A stretch of DNA of 64,000 nucleotides, taken from Enterobacter cloacae. Lineage in GTDB: Bacteria; Pseudomonadota; Gammaproteobacteria; Enterobacterales; Enterobacteriaceae. This document shows positions 10,488 to 25,046 of this stretch, piece by piece. A program made the translations under genes and the position numbers. Where the stretch lies: the NCBI RefSeq assembly GCF_011078175.1, contig NZ_JAALCJ010000009.1, positions 62,001 through 126,000 of the forward strand, in the 5' to 3' direction. The first letter of the stretch is position 1; each line of letters opens with the position of its first letter. The notes below the pieces were generated by a model that saw nothing but the letters and a program-made list of their open reading frames with translations, was not told where the DNA came from and searched no databases.

Positions 10488-10533
10488 CCTCCTCCCGTCG
10501 GGGATTAGGCAGGGAGGAGTAGCGGGGATGAGC
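10488..10533 (-). promoter_or_regulatory. MalT box cluster of the malPQ promoter
   Basis: Four decamers resemble the MalT box GGGGA(T/G)GAGG: one on the minus strand at 10488-10497 (CGGGAGGAGG, 9/10), and three on the plus strand at 10500-10509 (GGGGATTAGG, 9/10), 10511-10520 (AGGGAGGAGT, 8/10) and 10524-10533 (GGGGATGAGC, 9/10). They lie 68-113 bases upstream of the malP start codon, where MalT-ATP-maltotriose would activate transcription. Confidence 0.75.
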
Positions 10534-10540
10534 ATAAAAG

Positions 10541-10556
10541 TGTGATCGAGGCCACT
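10541..10556. promoter_or_regulatory. Possible CRP site upstream of malPQ
   Basis: TGTGATCGAGGCCACT has a perfect left CRP half-site (TGTGA) and a weak right half. It sits just beyond the MalT boxes. The remainder of the 570-base malP-malT gap (10421-10991) shows no reading frame or repeat. Confidence 0.4.
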
Positions 10557-10854
10557 GTGTGAGTGTGCGCTTCGTTAAAAATGCGTTCCCGGAAGGGTGT
10601 CAAAGAAATGAAATACAGTTGCGTTAGTACTTAATCATCGCTGAAATGATTACTTACGTAGAATAATATTTCCGCACGCCGTATTTATTCAGCGCCACTA
10701 TTAAGCCCGTGCAACTATCCCAACGTTTATTAACTTCTGCGTCATTATCTCTTTCTGAAACCTGTTTCAGCGCAACCACAGCTTGTGCAGGCAAGCCAGC
10801 AGCAGCGCGGCATCCAGCCCGTTATGAAAAGTTCCATCCGTGATGCGAATGTTT

Positions 10855-10870
10855 TGTGACAGAGTGCAAA
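10855..10870 (+). promoter_or_regulatory. CRP site of the malT promoter
   Basis: TGTGACAGAGTGCAAA is nearly the same as the CRP site I recall for E. coli malT (TGTGACACAGTGCAAA) and lies 122-137 bases before the malT start. It supports catabolite control of the maltose activator. Confidence 0.7.
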
Positions 10871-10937
10871 TTCAGAGCCTCCAAACCCAGACATAACTTG
10901 CAATAGTTCCTCTATTGGCCGAACTTATAGATATTAA

Positions 10938-13697
<2,760 letters not shown>

Positions 13698-13706
13698 ATC
13701 CTCTGC

Positions 13707-14019
13707 GGTCTGATGCCCTCACCCCGACCCTCTCCCACAGGGAGAGGGAGTAAACACTAAAAACGGCAACCTGGGTTGCCGTTTTGCTTTTACCTTGTGC
13801 GGTCTGATGCCCTCACCCCGGCCCTCTCCCACAGGGAGAGGGAGTAAACACTAAAAACGGCAACCTGGGTTGCCGTTTTGCTTTTACCTTGTGAGGTCTG
13901 GTGCCCTCTCCCCGACCCTCTCCCACAGGGGGAGGGAGTAAACACTAAAAACGGCAACCTGGGTTGCCGTTTTGCTTTTACCTTGTGAGGTCTGATGCCC
14001 TCTCCCACGAGGAGAGGAA
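13707..14019. repeat. Tandem array of a 94-bp REP-plus-terminator module (3 units and a partial)
   Basis: Three head-to-tail units start at 13707, 13801 and 13895, an exact 94-base period, followed by a partial unit at 13989-14019. Each unit holds a REP-like palindrome (GATGCCCTCACCCC..., CCCTCTCCCACAGGGAGAGGG) and then a terminator hairpin (AAACGGCAACC / GGTTGCCGTTT) followed by TTGCTTTT. The units are almost identical to each other. The array fills the 332-base gap between the convergent malT and glpR genes and should stop transcription in both directions. Confidence 0.93.
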
Positions 14020-14029
14020 GAAAGGCTTC

Positions 14030-14788
14030 TCAACACAACTCTAACTGCAAATTATTATCTTTAATCACCTGCATCACGCCCGCTGGCGGCATCGCGTCGG
14101 TATAGACCGCATCCACGATGCTGATGCTGCCCATGTTCACCATTGCGTTACGACCAAACTTAGAGTGGTCCACCACCAGCATCACGTGACGTGAGTTTTC
14201 AATTATCGCGCGCTTGGTGCGCACCTCGTGGTAATCAAACTCCAGCAGCGAGCCGTCGGTGTCGATGCCGCTGATCCCAAGAATGCCAAAGTCGAGGCGG
14301 AACTGGGAGATAAAGTCGAGCGTCGCTTCACCGATAATTCCGCCGTCACGGCTGCGCAGCTCGCCGCCCGCGAGAATGATGCGGAAATCGTCCTTCTGCA
14401 TCAGCGTGTTGGCGACGTTCAGGTTGTTAGTCACCACGCGCAGGTTCTCGTGATCCAGCAGCGCGTGAGCAACCGCTTCCGGCGTGGTGCCGATGTCGAT
14501 AAACAGCGTCGCCCCGTTCGGGATTTGGCTCGCCACTTTACGGGCGATGCGTTCTTTTTCCGCCGTCTGCGTGGCTTTACGATCGTGCCAGGAGGTGTTG
14601 ACCGAGCTGGACGGCAGCGCCGCCCCACCGTGGTGGCGCAAAATACGGTTCTGATCGGCCAAATCGTTCAGGTCACGACGGATGGTTTGCGGGCTGACGG
14701 CAAACTGCTCGACCAGCTCTTCGGTGCTGACGTATCCCTGTTTTTTGACCAGTTCGATAATGGCGTCATGACGTTGTGTTTGTTTCAT
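14030..14788 (-). CDS. glpR: Glycerol-3-phosphate regulon repressor GlpR
   Basis: 252-residue DeoR-family repressor. The N-terminal helix-turn-helix covers about residues 1-57, with VSTEELVEQFAVSPQTIRRDL as its core, and the C-terminal part is the DeoRC sugar-phosphate sensor domain (IDIGTTPEAVAHAL onward). The ATG at 14788 is used; a TTG just upstream is in frame. The frame is full length, unlike E. coli MG1655, where glpR is known to carry a frameshift. It is the last gene of glpEGR, 16 bases after glpG, and has matching operators upstream of glpD. Confidence 0.97.
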   Translation of the reverse strand: MKQTQRHDAIIELVKKQGYVSTEELVEQFAVSPQTIRRDLNDLADQNRILRHHGGAALPSSSVNTSWHDRKATQTAEKERIARKVASQIPNGATLFIDIGTTPEAVAHALLDHENLRVVTNNLNVANTLMQKDDFRIILAGGELRSRDGGIIGEATLDFISQFRLDFGILGISGIDTDGSLLEFDYHEVRTKRAIIENSRHVMLVVDHSKFGRNAMVNMGSISIVDAVYTDAMPPAGVMQVIKDNNLQLELC

Positions 14789-14804
14789 CAATTATCCCTG
14801 AGAA

Positions 14805-15635
14805 TTATGTTCGTTTTCGCGCATGGAGCGTGTCGGCAAGCGCCATTGCCAGCCCGACCGCCAGGCCAGTGACGTGCGCACCATTGGCGATAGACATACC
14901 AAACAGATCAAACCATCCGGCAATTAGCCATATTAACGCAAAGGCTATTAAACCGCGTTGTAAATAGATGCCGCTTTCCGGGTCGCGCTCCCCGCGAAGC
15001 CAGACGTAGCCCATCAGAGCGTAAACAACGCCCGACAGCCCGCCGAACCACGGGCCGCTGAATTTATGCTGCACGTAGCCGCTCAACAGGGCGCTAATCA
15101 CGGCGATCACGATCAGCTTACCGCTGCCAAGTCGCTTCTCAACGATACCGCCGAGATACCACCACCACAGCAGGTTGAAGAGAATATGCATCACCGAGAA
15201 GTGCATCAGCGCGTGGGTGAAGTAGCGCCAGACGTCAAACTCCAGAGAAGGGTCGTACGGCCACGCCAGCGCGATCATCACGCTCTGGTCGCCCACCACG
15301 TTCATGATAATGAAGACGATAATGCAGGCGGCCATCAGCAGCAGCGTAAACGGCCCTGCGCGCTCGCGAATGGTGGCAAGAAAAGGGAAACGACTGTAAT
15401 GCAATCCGCTGCCCGTCTGTCCGGATTGCCAGCTTGCCGCTAGATAGCGCGGGTCGCCAGGGTTCTCAAGGAACCGCGCCAGCTCCTCGTTTACCCGCCC
15501 GGCCTGGCTCTCATCGGCCAGCCAGACATCGGTCTGCGTATGTTGCTGAATGGTCAGAATAACGCCCTGCGTTGCCATATAGTCGACAAACGCCTGGGCG
15601 ACGCGCGGATTGGTAAAAGAGGTGATCATCAACAT
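14805..15635 (-). CDS. glpG: Rhomboid intramembrane serine protease GlpG
   Basis: 276-residue inner-membrane rhomboid protease, same length as in E. coli. The N-terminal cytoplasmic domain covers about 1-90, followed by six transmembrane helices. The catalytic dyad is in place: Ser201 in GGLSGVVY and His254 in NGAHVTG. The WR motif on loop L1 ([13 protein letters not shown]) and the GxxxG-rich helix 6 are visible. The start at 15635 (MLMITSF) is preferred to the in-frame ATG at 15662. It lies between glpE and glpR in one transcript; its link to glycerol metabolism remains unclear. Confidence 0.98.
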   Translation of the reverse strand: MLMITSFTNPRVAQAFVDYMATQGVILTIQQHTQTDVWLADESQAGRVNEELARFLENPGDPRYLAASWQSGQTGSGLHYSRFPFLATIRERAGPFTLLLMAACIIVFIIMNVVGDQSVMIALAWPYDPSLEFDVWRYFTHALMHFSVMHILFNLLWWWYLGGIVEKRLGSGKLIVIAVISALLSGYVQHKFSGPWFGGLSGVVYALMGYVWLRGERDPESGIYLQRGLIAFALIWLIAGWFDLFGMSIANGAHVTGLAVGLAMALADTLHARKRT

Positions 15636-15682
15636 GGGCAGCGGTCGCTTATTTCCACACAAAAGGGAACAGTATAGCGGGA

Positions 15683-16015
15683 TTAGCGTTCAAACGCGTA
15701 TTCCACTTCTGCCGGGAAATGACGATGCCAGGCATCGAAGCCGCCGTCGACGCTGTACACCGCATCGTAGCCTTGCTGAATCAGGTACTGCGCCGCACCT
15801 TTACTGCTATTGCCGTGATAACACATCACCATCACCGGCGTATCGAAGTCGTTATCGCGCATAAACGCGCCCAGCGTGTCATTAGTGAGATGAAACGCGC
15901 CCGGCGTGTGGCCCATCGCAAAGCTCTGCGGATCGCGGATATCCACCAGCACCGCCGTTCCCTGGTGCATCTTCTGATGGGCTTCTTCTACGTTAATACA
16001 TTCAAACTGATCCAT
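15683..16015 (-). CDS. glpE: Thiosulfate sulfurtransferase GlpE
   Basis: 110-residue single-domain rhodanese that moves sulfane sulfur from thiosulfate to an acceptor such as thioredoxin. The catalytic loop Cys65-Tyr-His-Gly-Asn-Ser is intact. The start at 16015 (MDQFECINV) matches the family; an in-frame ATG at 16063 would add 16 residues that read into a REP-like element and is rejected. It is the first gene of glpEGR and is divergent from glpD. Confidence 0.97.
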   Translation of the reverse strand: MDQFECINVEEAHQKMHQGTAVLVDIRDPQSFAMGHTPGAFHLTNDTLGAFMRDNDFDTPVMVMCYHGNSSKGAAQYLIQQGYDAVYSVDGGFDAWHRHFPAEVEYAFER

Positions 16016-16054
16016 GGTGTTCTCTTTCTGTTGTTCATGTTGGGTGCGCTCTGA

Positions 16055-16091
16055 TGTCCTCACCCCAGCCCTCTCCCACAGGGAGAGGGAG
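16055..16091. repeat. REP-like palindrome between glpE and glpD
   Basis: A CTCACCCCAG stretch followed by CCCTCTCCCACAGGGAGAGGG. It lies upstream of glpE, inside the divergent promoter region. Confidence 0.8.
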
Positions 16092-16214
16092 AAAAGTTAG
16101 TCGCACTATTTTACCCCGTAGTGTACGTCCTGGCGGCGGGTAAACGCCATTATGTTATCCATATCACTCTAAATTGTTTTTTTGATGTTACCAAAAGCGC
16201 GTTCCTTTGCTATT

Positions 16215-16252
16215 ATGAGCGATATCGAACATTTTTGAGCTTTAACGAAAGT
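16215..16252 (+). promoter_or_regulatory. GlpR operators of glpD
   Basis: ATGAGCGATATCGAACAT (16215-16232) fits the GlpR operator ATGTTCGATAACGAACAT at 15 of 18 positions. A weaker second site follows at 16235-16252 (11 of 18). A candidate -10 element TATTAT at 16211-16216 overlaps the first site, so bound repressor would block RNA polymerase. Confidence 0.7.
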
Positions 16253-16265
16253 GCATGAGGGTGTT

Positions 16266-17774
16266 ATGGAAACCAAAGATCTGATTGTGATAGGCGGTGG
16301 CATCAACGGTGCCGGTATTGCGGTTGATGCCGCAGGACGCGGTTTATCCGTGCTGATGCTGGAAGCTAACGATCTCGCCTGCGCGACGTCGTCCGCCAGC
16401 TCCAAGCTGATCCACGGTGGCCTGCGCTACCTGGAACACTACGAATTCCGCCTGGTCAGCGAAGCGCTGGCCGAACGCGAAGTGCTGCTGAACATGGCGC
16501 CGCACCTGGCCATCCCGATGCGCTTCCGTCTGCCCCATCGTCCACACCTGCGTCCGGCGTGGATGATCCGCATTGGCCTCTTTATGTACGATCATCTGGG
16601 TAAACGCACCAGCCTGCCGGGTTCGAACGGTTTGCGTTTTGGCTCAGAATCGGTCCTGAAGCCTGAAATCGTGCGCGGTTTCGAATATTCCGACTGCTGG
16701 GTGGACGATGCACGTCTGGTGCTGGCGAATGCGCAGATGGTCGAGAAGAAAGGCGGCGAGGTGAAAACCCGTACCCGTGCGACTGCCGCGCGTCGTGAAA
16801 ACGGCCTGTGGATTGTGGAAGCGGAAGACGTGGATACCGGCGAGAAGTTTAGCTGGAAAGCGCGCGGACTGGTGAACGCCACCGGCCCGTGGGTGAAGCA
16901 GTTCTTCGACGACGGCATGCACCTGCCTTCACCGTACGGCATCCGCCTGATCAAGGGCAGCCATATTGTGGTGCCGCGTGTGCACACCCAGAAGCAGGCT
17001 TATATCCTGCAAAACGAAGACAAGCGCATCGTGTTTGTGATCCCGTGGATGGATGAATTCTCGATCATCGGCACCACCGACGTGGAGTACAAAGGCGATC
17101 CGAAAAACGTCGAGATCGACGAGAGTGAAGTCAGCTACCTGCTGAAAGTGTATAACGCGCACTTCAAGAAACAGCTGTCACGCGATGACGTGGTCTGGAC
17201 CTACTCCGGCGTGCGTCCACTGTGTGATGACGAGTCTGATTCACCGCAGGCGATCACCCGCGACTATACGCTCGATATTCACGACGTGGACGGTCAGGCG
17301 CCGCTGCTGTCGGTATTTGGCGGTAAGCTCACCACCTACCGTAAACTGGCGGAGCACGCGCTGGAGAAACTGTCGCCGTATTACAAAGGCATCGGACCGG
17401 CGTGGACCAAAGAGGCGGTACTGCCTGGCGGTGATATCGGCGGTAATCGCGACGATTACGCCGCGAAGCTACGCCGCCGCTTCCCGTTCATTACTGAAGG
17501 GATGGCGCGCCACTATGCCCGCACCTACGGCAGCAACACCGAACTGTTCCTCGGCGACGCGAAAGAGATTGCCGATCTGGGCGAACACTTTGGCCATGAG
17601 CTGTACGAAGCGGAGCTGCGCTACCTGGTGGAACACGAGTGGGTGCGTCGTCTGGACGATGCTATCTGGCGTCGTACTAAAGAAGGAATGTGGCTGAATG
17701 CCGAGCAGCAGTCCCGCGTGGCGCAGTGGTTGCAGCAGCATGCGGGAAAGCGTGAGCTTTCACTGGCGTCTTGA
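16266..17774 (+). CDS. glpD: Aerobic glycerol-3-phosphate dehydrogenase GlpD
   Basis: 502-residue FAD-dependent, membrane-associated dehydrogenase that oxidises glycerol-3-phosphate to dihydroxyacetone phosphate and passes electrons to quinone. The Rossmann FAD motif VIGGGINGAGIA is at 8-19. The substrate/FAD regions SSASSKLIHGGLRYLE and VFGGKLTTYRKLAE are conserved, and the C-terminal cap domain is complete. The ATG at 16266 (METKDL) matches the E. coli start; the in-frame ATG at 16251 would add five residues and overlaps the operator. It is followed by a BIME and convergent with glgP. Confidence 0.98.
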   Translation: METKDLIVIGGGINGAGIAVDAAGRGLSVLMLEANDLACATSSASSKLIHGGLRYLEHYEFRLVSEALAEREVLLNMAPHLAIPMRFRLPHRPHLRPAWMIRIGLFMYDHLGKRTSLPGSNGLRFGSESVLKPEIVRGFEYSDCWVDDARLVLANAQMVEKKGGEVKTRTRATAARRENGLWIVEAEDVDTGEKFSWKARGLVNATGPWVKQFFDDGMHLPSPYGIRLIKGSHIVVPRVHTQKQAYILQNEDKRIVFVIPWMDEFSIIGTTDVEYKGDPKNVEIDESEVSYLLKVYNAHFKKQLSRDDVVWTYSGVRPLCDDESDSPQAITRDYTLDIHDVDGQAPLLSVFGGKLTTYRKLAEHALEKLSPYYKGIGPAWTKEAVLPGGDIGGNRDDYAAKLRRRFPFITEGMARHYARTYGSNTELFLGDAKEIADLGEHFGHELYEAELRYLVEHEWVRRLDDAIWRRTKEGMWLNAEQQSRVAQWLQQHAGKRELSLAS

Positions 17775-17777
17775 TGT

Positions 17778-17860
17778 AAAAAAGCCCGGTGGCGCTACGC
17801 TTACCGGGCCTACGGGATCGAGTAGGCCCGGTAAGGCGAAGCCGCCACCCGGCTTTGTTT
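17778..17860. repeat. BIME: inverted pair of classic REP elements
   Basis: Two REP sequences face each other: 17783-17812 (AGCCCGGTGGCGCTACGCTT...GGGCCTAC) and 17822-17855 (GTAGGCCCGG...CCACCCGGCTT). A run of A precedes and a TTTTTT run follows, giving bidirectional termination between glpD and glgP. Confidence 0.88.
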
Positions 17861-20326
<2,466 letters not shown>

Positions 20327-21760
20327 TTACATCAAGCGTTGATAAAGGTCGCGGTAGGACTGCGCCGCAACGTGCCAGCCAAAGTCCATAGACATCGCCT
20401 GACGTTGTACGTAACGCCACAGGGATGGACGGGACCACAAGACGAAAGCACGCCGGATCGCCCTAAGCAGCGACCAGGCATTACTGTCCTCAAAAACAAA
20501 CCCGCTGGCGATACCGTCCGCCAGGTTTTCCAGGGAGCTGTCAGACACCGTATCCGCCAGCCCCCCCGTGCGGCGTACCAGCGGCAGCGTGCCGTATTTC
20601 AGACCATAGAGCTGCGTCAGGCCGCAGGGCTCGAAACGGCTCGGCACCAGAATCACGTCCGCGCCGCCCATGATACGGTGGGAAAACGCTTCGTGATAAC
20701 CGATCTGCACGCCCACCTGCCCCGGATGTTCCGCCGCGGCCGCGAGGAAACCTTCCTGCAATACCGGGTCGCCCGCGCCGAGCAGCGCCAGCTGGCCGCC
20801 CTGCTCAAGTAACCCTGGCAGCGCTTCCAGCACCAGATCCAGCCCTTTCTGGCTGGTCAGGCGGCTAACCACCGCAAACAGCGGTACCTTGTCGTTGACC
20901 TTCAGCCCCATCGCAATCTGTAGCTGGCGCTTGTTTTCCGCTTTATCCTCCACGGAGTCGCGACCATAGCGCGCCGCCAGCAGGAGGTCCGTTTCCGGAT
21001 TCCAGATCTGTTCGTCCACGCCGTTCAGAATGCCCGACAGGCGACCTTCACGATGTCGCTGTTGCAGCAGCCCTTCCATACCGTAACCGAACTCCGGCTG
21101 CGTAATTTCCCGCGCGTAAGTTGGGCTGACCGCCGTGATGTGATCGGCGTAGTACAGACCGGCCTTCAGGAACGAAATCTGTCCGTTAAACTCCAGTCCA
21201 TGCATGTTAAAGAATGACCATGGCAGATCGATGTCATTCATATGATGAGCATAATACATGCCCTGATACGCCAGGTTGTGCACCGTAAACACCGATTTGG
21301 CCGGGTGCCCCTTCGCCGCGAGATACGCAGGTGCCAGGCCAGCATGCCAGTCGTGCGCGTGCACCACGTTCGGACGCCAGAACGGATCCAGCCCGACGGC
21401 CATCTCCGCCCCCACCCAGCCGAGCAGAGCAAAGCGCAGCACGTTATCGGTATAGGCATACAGGTTAGTATCGTGATACGGGCTGCCGGGTCGGTCGTAT
21501 AAATGCGGCGCATCAATCAGGTAAATCCCTACGCCATTGTAATGTCCAAACAGCAGGGTGATACGTCCCGCGAAGGTCTCGCGGCGGGTAACAACCTTTG
21601 CATCGGGGATACCACGCCGGATATCCGGAAAAGCGGGTAACAACACGCGGGTATCCACCCCTCCGGCAATTTGCGCCGCCGGTAATGCACCAAGAACATC
21701 CGCCAGTCCGCCCGTTTTTAACAACGGGAACATCTCAGAACATACGTGTAAAACCTGCAT
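20327..21760 (-). CDS. glgA: ADP-glucose glycogen synthase GlgA
   Basis: 477-residue GT5 glycosyltransferase that extends the alpha-1,4-glucan chain from ADP-glucose. The N-terminal KTGGLADV motif carries the substrate-binding Lys15, and the C-terminal half has the second nucleotide-binding region with [18 protein letters not shown]. Two adjacent ATGs exist (21763 and 21760); the second is chosen because AGGAG lies 5 bases upstream of it, against only 2 for the first, and because E. coli GlgA starts MQVLHV. The glgC stop overlaps the upstream ATG, indicating translational coupling. Confidence 0.97.
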   Translation of the reverse strand: MQVLHVCSEMFPLLKTGGLADVLGALPAAQIAGGVDTRVLLPAFPDIRRGIPDAKVVTRRETFAGRITLLFGHYNGVGIYLIDAPHLYDRPGSPYHDTNLYAYTDNVLRFALLGWVGAEMAVGLDPFWRPNVVHAHDWHAGLAPAYLAAKGHPAKSVFTVHNLAYQGMYYAHHMNDIDLPWSFFNMHGLEFNGQISFLKAGLYYADHITAVSPTYAREITQPEFGYGMEGLLQQRHREGRLSGILNGVDEQIWNPETDLLLAARYGRDSVEDKAENKRQLQIAMGLKVNDKVPLFAVVSRLTSQKGLDLVLEALPGLLEQGGQLALLGAGDPVLQEGFLAAAAEHPGQVGVQIGYHEAFSHRIMGGADVILVPSRFEPCGLTQLYGLKYGTLPLVRRTGGLADTVSDSSLENLADGIASGFVFEDSNAWSLLRAIRRAFVLWSRPSLWRYVQRQAMSMDFGWHVAAQSYRDLYQRLM

Positions 21761-23055
21761 CATCGCTCCTGTTTGATTTGCAGCTTCCGCAACATTTCCC
21801 GTGTTACTAACACGATCCCCTCTTCCGAACGGTAGAAACGACGCGCATCTTCTTCCGCGTTTTCCCCAATCACCATCCCTTCAGGAATGACGCAGGCGCG
21901 GTCTATAACACAGCGACGCAGGCGACATGAGCGCCCTACCCAGACGTCCGGCAGCAGAACTGCCGAATCGATATTACAGAATGAGTTTATACGCACGCGT
22001 GGGAACAGCACGGACTGCACCACCACCGAACCGGAGATAATGCACCCGCCGGAGACCAGCGAGTTCAGCGTCATGCCGTGGCTACCGGAGCGATCCTGAA
22101 CGAATTTGGCCGGCGGCAGGGACTCCATGTGGGTACGAATCGGCCAGTTCTGGTCGTACATATCCAGTTCAGGCGTGACGGACGCCAGATCGAGGTTGGC
22201 TTTCCAGTACGCTTCCAGGGTTCCCACATCGCGCCAGTAAGGTTCCGCATTCGGGTCGGACTGCACGCAGGACAGCGGGAAAGGATGTGCATACGCCATG
22301 CCAGCTTTGGTAATTTTCGGGATGATGTCTTTACCGAAGTCATGGCTGGAGTTTTCGTCTTTGTCGTCCTCTTCCAGCAACGCATAAAGATAATCGGCAT
22401 CAAAGACATAGATCCCCATGCTGGCGAGCGATTTGGTGTCGTCGCCCGGCATGGTTGGCGGGTTCGCCGGCTTTTCGACGAAGTCGATAATCTTGTCGTC
22501 GCCATCTACATGCATCACGCCAAACGCGGTTGCTTCCGCAACGGGCACCGGCAAACACGCCACGGTGCAGCGCGCCCCTTTTTCGACGTGGTCGATCAGC
22601 ATGTGGGAGTAATCTTGCTTGTAGATGTGGTCCCCGGCGAGGATAACAATGTATTCCGCGTTGTAGCGGCGAATGATGTCGAGGTTCTGGGTCACGGCAT
22701 CCGCCGTGCCGCGATACCAGTTCTCCCCGTGAACGCGCTGCTGCGCCGGAAGCAGATCGACAAACTCGTTCATCTCTTCACTGAAGAATGACCAGCCGCG
22801 CTGAATGTGTTGCACCAGCGTGTGCGACTGATACTGGGTAATGACGCCAATGCGGCGAATGCCTGAGTTCAGGCAGTTGGAAAGCGCAAAGTCGATGATG
22901 CGGAACTTACCACCAAAGTGAACGGCCGGTTTGGCGCGCTTGATGGTCAAATCTTTCAGACGGGTACCACGCCCGCCCGCGAGGATCAGGGCAACTGTTT
23001 TTAATGGTAGCTGGCGCGCCAACATTAACGGATCGTTCTTCTCTAATCTAACCAT
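21760..23055 (-). CDS. glgC: Glucose-1-phosphate adenylyltransferase GlgC
   Basis: 431-residue ADP-glucose pyrophosphorylase, the controlled first step of glycogen synthesis. Residues known from E. coli are at the same positions: Lys39 (fructose-1,6-bisphosphate site, in RLKDLTIKR), Tyr114 (ATP site, in NWYRGTAD) and Lys195 (glucose-1-phosphate site, in FVEKPA). The C-terminal left-handed beta-helix is complete. The start at 23055 (MVRLEKND) has AAGGAG upstream; the longer frame to 23091 would run into glgX. It is 17 bases after glgX. Confidence 0.98.
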   Translation of the reverse strand: MVRLEKNDPLMLARQLPLKTVALILAGGRGTRLKDLTIKRAKPAVHFGGKFRIIDFALSNCLNSGIRRIGVITQYQSHTLVQHIQRGWSFFSEEMNEFVDLLPAQQRVHGENWYRGTADAVTQNLDIIRRYNAEYIVILAGDHIYKQDYSHMLIDHVEKGARCTVACLPVPVAEATAFGVMHVDGDDKIIDFVEKPANPPTMPGDDTKSLASMGIYVFDADYLYALLEEDDKDENSSHDFGKDIIPKITKAGMAYAHPFPLSCVQSDPNAEPYWRDVGTLEAYWKANLDLASVTPELDMYDQNWPIRTHMESLPPAKFVQDRSGSHGMTLNSLVSGGCIISGSVVVQSVLFPRVRINSFCNIDSAVLLPDVWVGRSCRLRRCVIDRACVIPEGMVIGENAEEDARRFYRSEEGIVLVTREMLRKLQIKQER

Positions 23056-23072
23056 GACTAACTCCTTTTTTA
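23056..23072 (-). promoter_or_regulatory. glgC leader with GGA at the ribosome-binding site
   Basis: The short glgX-glgC gap reads AAAAAAGGAGTTAGTC before the ATG on the minus strand, so the only GGA overlaps the ribosome-binding site. CsrA is known to repress glgC in E. coli by binding this leader; the site here is inferred from position and similarity. Confidence 0.45.
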
Positions 23073-25046
23073 TCATCTTTGGAATACGCACACTCCGTGC
23101 GCAGGCCCGTGCCAGACAGCCATTACTACCGGATTATCCGCTCCGGCAAAGGGGGGAACAGCTCGCCACTCCCCGTCAGGTAAAACTATCTCTGCGACGT
23201 CATCCGTCGCGTTCAGCGTAACCAGCCACTTATCCGACAGCAGGATTTGCAGACGGGGTACGCCGTGTTGCCACTCTTGCGCGCTTAACGGTTGCGCGTC
23301 TTGATTCAGCCAGCGAACGTTGCCGTCGCCTTCCTCCCACCAGCGGTCGGCGGTGAGCGCGGGGATCTGCTGGCGAAGGTGGATCAGCGCCGCGGTGAAA
23401 TGGGTTAACCCGCTGTTCGCTTCTCCCCAGTCGAGCCAGGTCAGGGCGTTGTCCTGGCAATAGGCGTTGTTGTTGCCGTGCTGGCTATGGCCGTGTTCGT
23501 CACCCGCCAGCAGCATCGGCGTACCCTGCGACAACAAAAGCGTCGTCAGCAGCGCATGAACGCTGGCGCGTCGCCGCTCGATCACATCCAGACTTCCGCC
23601 TAACCCTTCTATACCATGGTTAAAGCTATGGTTATTGTTAGTCCCATCGCGATTCTCTTCGCCGTTTGCCTCATTGTGTTTCTGATTGAAACAAACGCAG
23701 TCGCGCAGCGTAAAACCATCGTGCGCCGTCACCAGGTTAATGCTGGCCGACGGCCGTTTTCCGTCGCGCTTAAAGAGATCGCTGGAGCCGGCAAAGCGTC
23801 CGGCAAACTCCCCTAACGACAGGTCGCGCGTCATCCAGAAGCGGCGAATAGCATCGCGGTAGTGGTCGTTCCACTCGGCAAACAGCGGCGGGAAGTTCCC
23901 CACCTGATAACCGCCCTCTCCGATGTCCCATGGCTCCGCGATGAGCTTCACCCGGGAAAGAACGGGGCAGTTTTTTATCGCCTCAAACAATGGCGCCTGC
24001 TGGCTGAACGCCGGGGTACGCCCCATCACCGGCGCCAGGTCGAAGCGAAAACCGTCCACGTGGAACGTCTCAACCCAGTATTTCAGGCACTCGTACGCGT
24101 AATGCGTAACGGCCGGATGACTGAGGTTGAGGGTGTTACCGCACCCGGTCCAGTTCTCGTAATCGCCGTCGTCCCTGATCCAATAATAGCTACGGTTATC
24201 GATTCCGCGCTGTGAGAGCGTCGGGCCGTCAAGATCGCTTTCCGCACTGTGGTTCAACACCACGTCCAGAATGACCTCAATGCCCGCCGCGTGAAGCGCC
24301 TTCACCGCATCGCGAAACTCATCCCGCGCCTTCTCAGGATGTACCGCGTAGCGCGGGTCGAGCGCGAACATTGCCAGCGGGTTGTAGCCCCAGTAGTTGC
24401 TTAATCCCAGACGCTGGAGACGCGGTTCGCTGGCGAAATGGGCGACGGGGAGTAGCTCCAGCGCAGTGATGCCGAGGTGTTTCAGGTAGGCAATCATCGT
24501 CGGATGGCCGAGCGCCTGATAGGTGCCGCGCATCGCTTTGGGAATCGACGGGTGCAGATACGTCAACCCTTTGACGTGGGCTTCATAAATCACGGTATTG
24601 CCCCACGGCGTCTGCGGCGGGGCATCGTCTTCCCAGTCGTAGAGATCGTGCACCACCACGCTTTTGGGCGCGACGGACGCGCTGTCGCGGTGGTCAGGCT
24701 CGCCATAGCCAACGTGGAACAGCGGGTCGTCCTTAAACTCGCCGTCGACGCGGTGCGCGCACGGGTCAATCAGCAGCTTCGCCGGGTTGAACCAGTGCCC
24801 CTGAGCAGGCTCCCAGGGGCCGTGAACGCGAAAACCGTAGTGCATCCCCGGCCGTCCTCCAGCCAGGTAACCGTGCCAGGTATCCCCCGTACGTGTCGGT
24901 AAATCGTAACGGTGCTCGTTACCTTCTCCGTCAAACACGCAGAGTTCCACCCGCTCCGCGTGGGCAGAAAAGAGCGTGAAGTTCACCCCCTTCCCGTCAA
25001 AACTCGCCCCGAGCGGTTCGGGTTTACCTGCCGTAAGCTGCGTCAT
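23073..25046 (-). CDS. glgX: Glycogen debranching enzyme GlgX
   Basis: 657-residue GH13 isoamylase-type enzyme, same length as in E. coli. It cuts alpha-1,6 branches left after GlgP has shortened the outer chains. An N-terminal CBM48-like domain (about 1-120) is followed by the TIM barrel. The catalytic motifs are [11 protein letters not shown] (nucleophile), LIAEPWD (acid/base) and [11 protein letters not shown] (third acid). Its ATG overlaps the glgB stop (ATGA), so translation is coupled. Confidence 0.98.
   Translation of the reverse strand: MTQLTAGKPEPLGASFDGKGVNFTLFSAHAERVELCVFDGEGNEHRYDLPTRTGDTWHGYLAGGRPGMHYGFRVHGPWEPAQGHWFNPAKLLIDPCAHRVDGEFKDDPLFHVGYGEPDHRDSASVAPKSVVVHDLYDWEDDAPPQTPWGNTVIYEAHVKGLTYLHPSIPKAMRGTYQALGHPTMIAYLKHLGITALELLPVAHFASEPRLQRLGLSNYWGYNPLAMFALDPRYAVHPEKARDEFRDAVKALHAAGIEVILDVVLNHSAESDLDGPTLSQRGIDNRSYYWIRDDGDYENWTGCGNTLNLSHPAVTHYAYECLKYWVETFHVDGFRFDLAPVMGRTPAFSQQAPLFEAIKNCPVLSRVKLIAEPWDIGEGGYQVGNFPPLFAEWNDHYRDAIRRFWMTRDLSLGEFAGRFAGSSDLFKRDGKRPSASINLVTAHDGFTLRDCVCFNQKHNEANGEENRDGTNNNHSFNHGIEGLGGSLDVIERRRASVHALLTTLLLSQGTPMLLAGDEHGHSQHGNNNAYCQDNALTWLDWGEANSGLTHFTAALIHLRQQIPALTADRWWEEGDGNVRWLNQDAQPLSAQEWQHGVPRLQILLSDKWLVTLNATDDVAEIVLPDGEWRAVPPFAGADNPVVMAVWHGPAHGVCVFQR

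Noticed and set aside
13707-14019. Regular repeats considered as a CRISPR array
   Set aside because: The whole 94-bp unit repeats, including what would be spacers, and each unit holds a terminator; there are no unique spacers and no cas genes.
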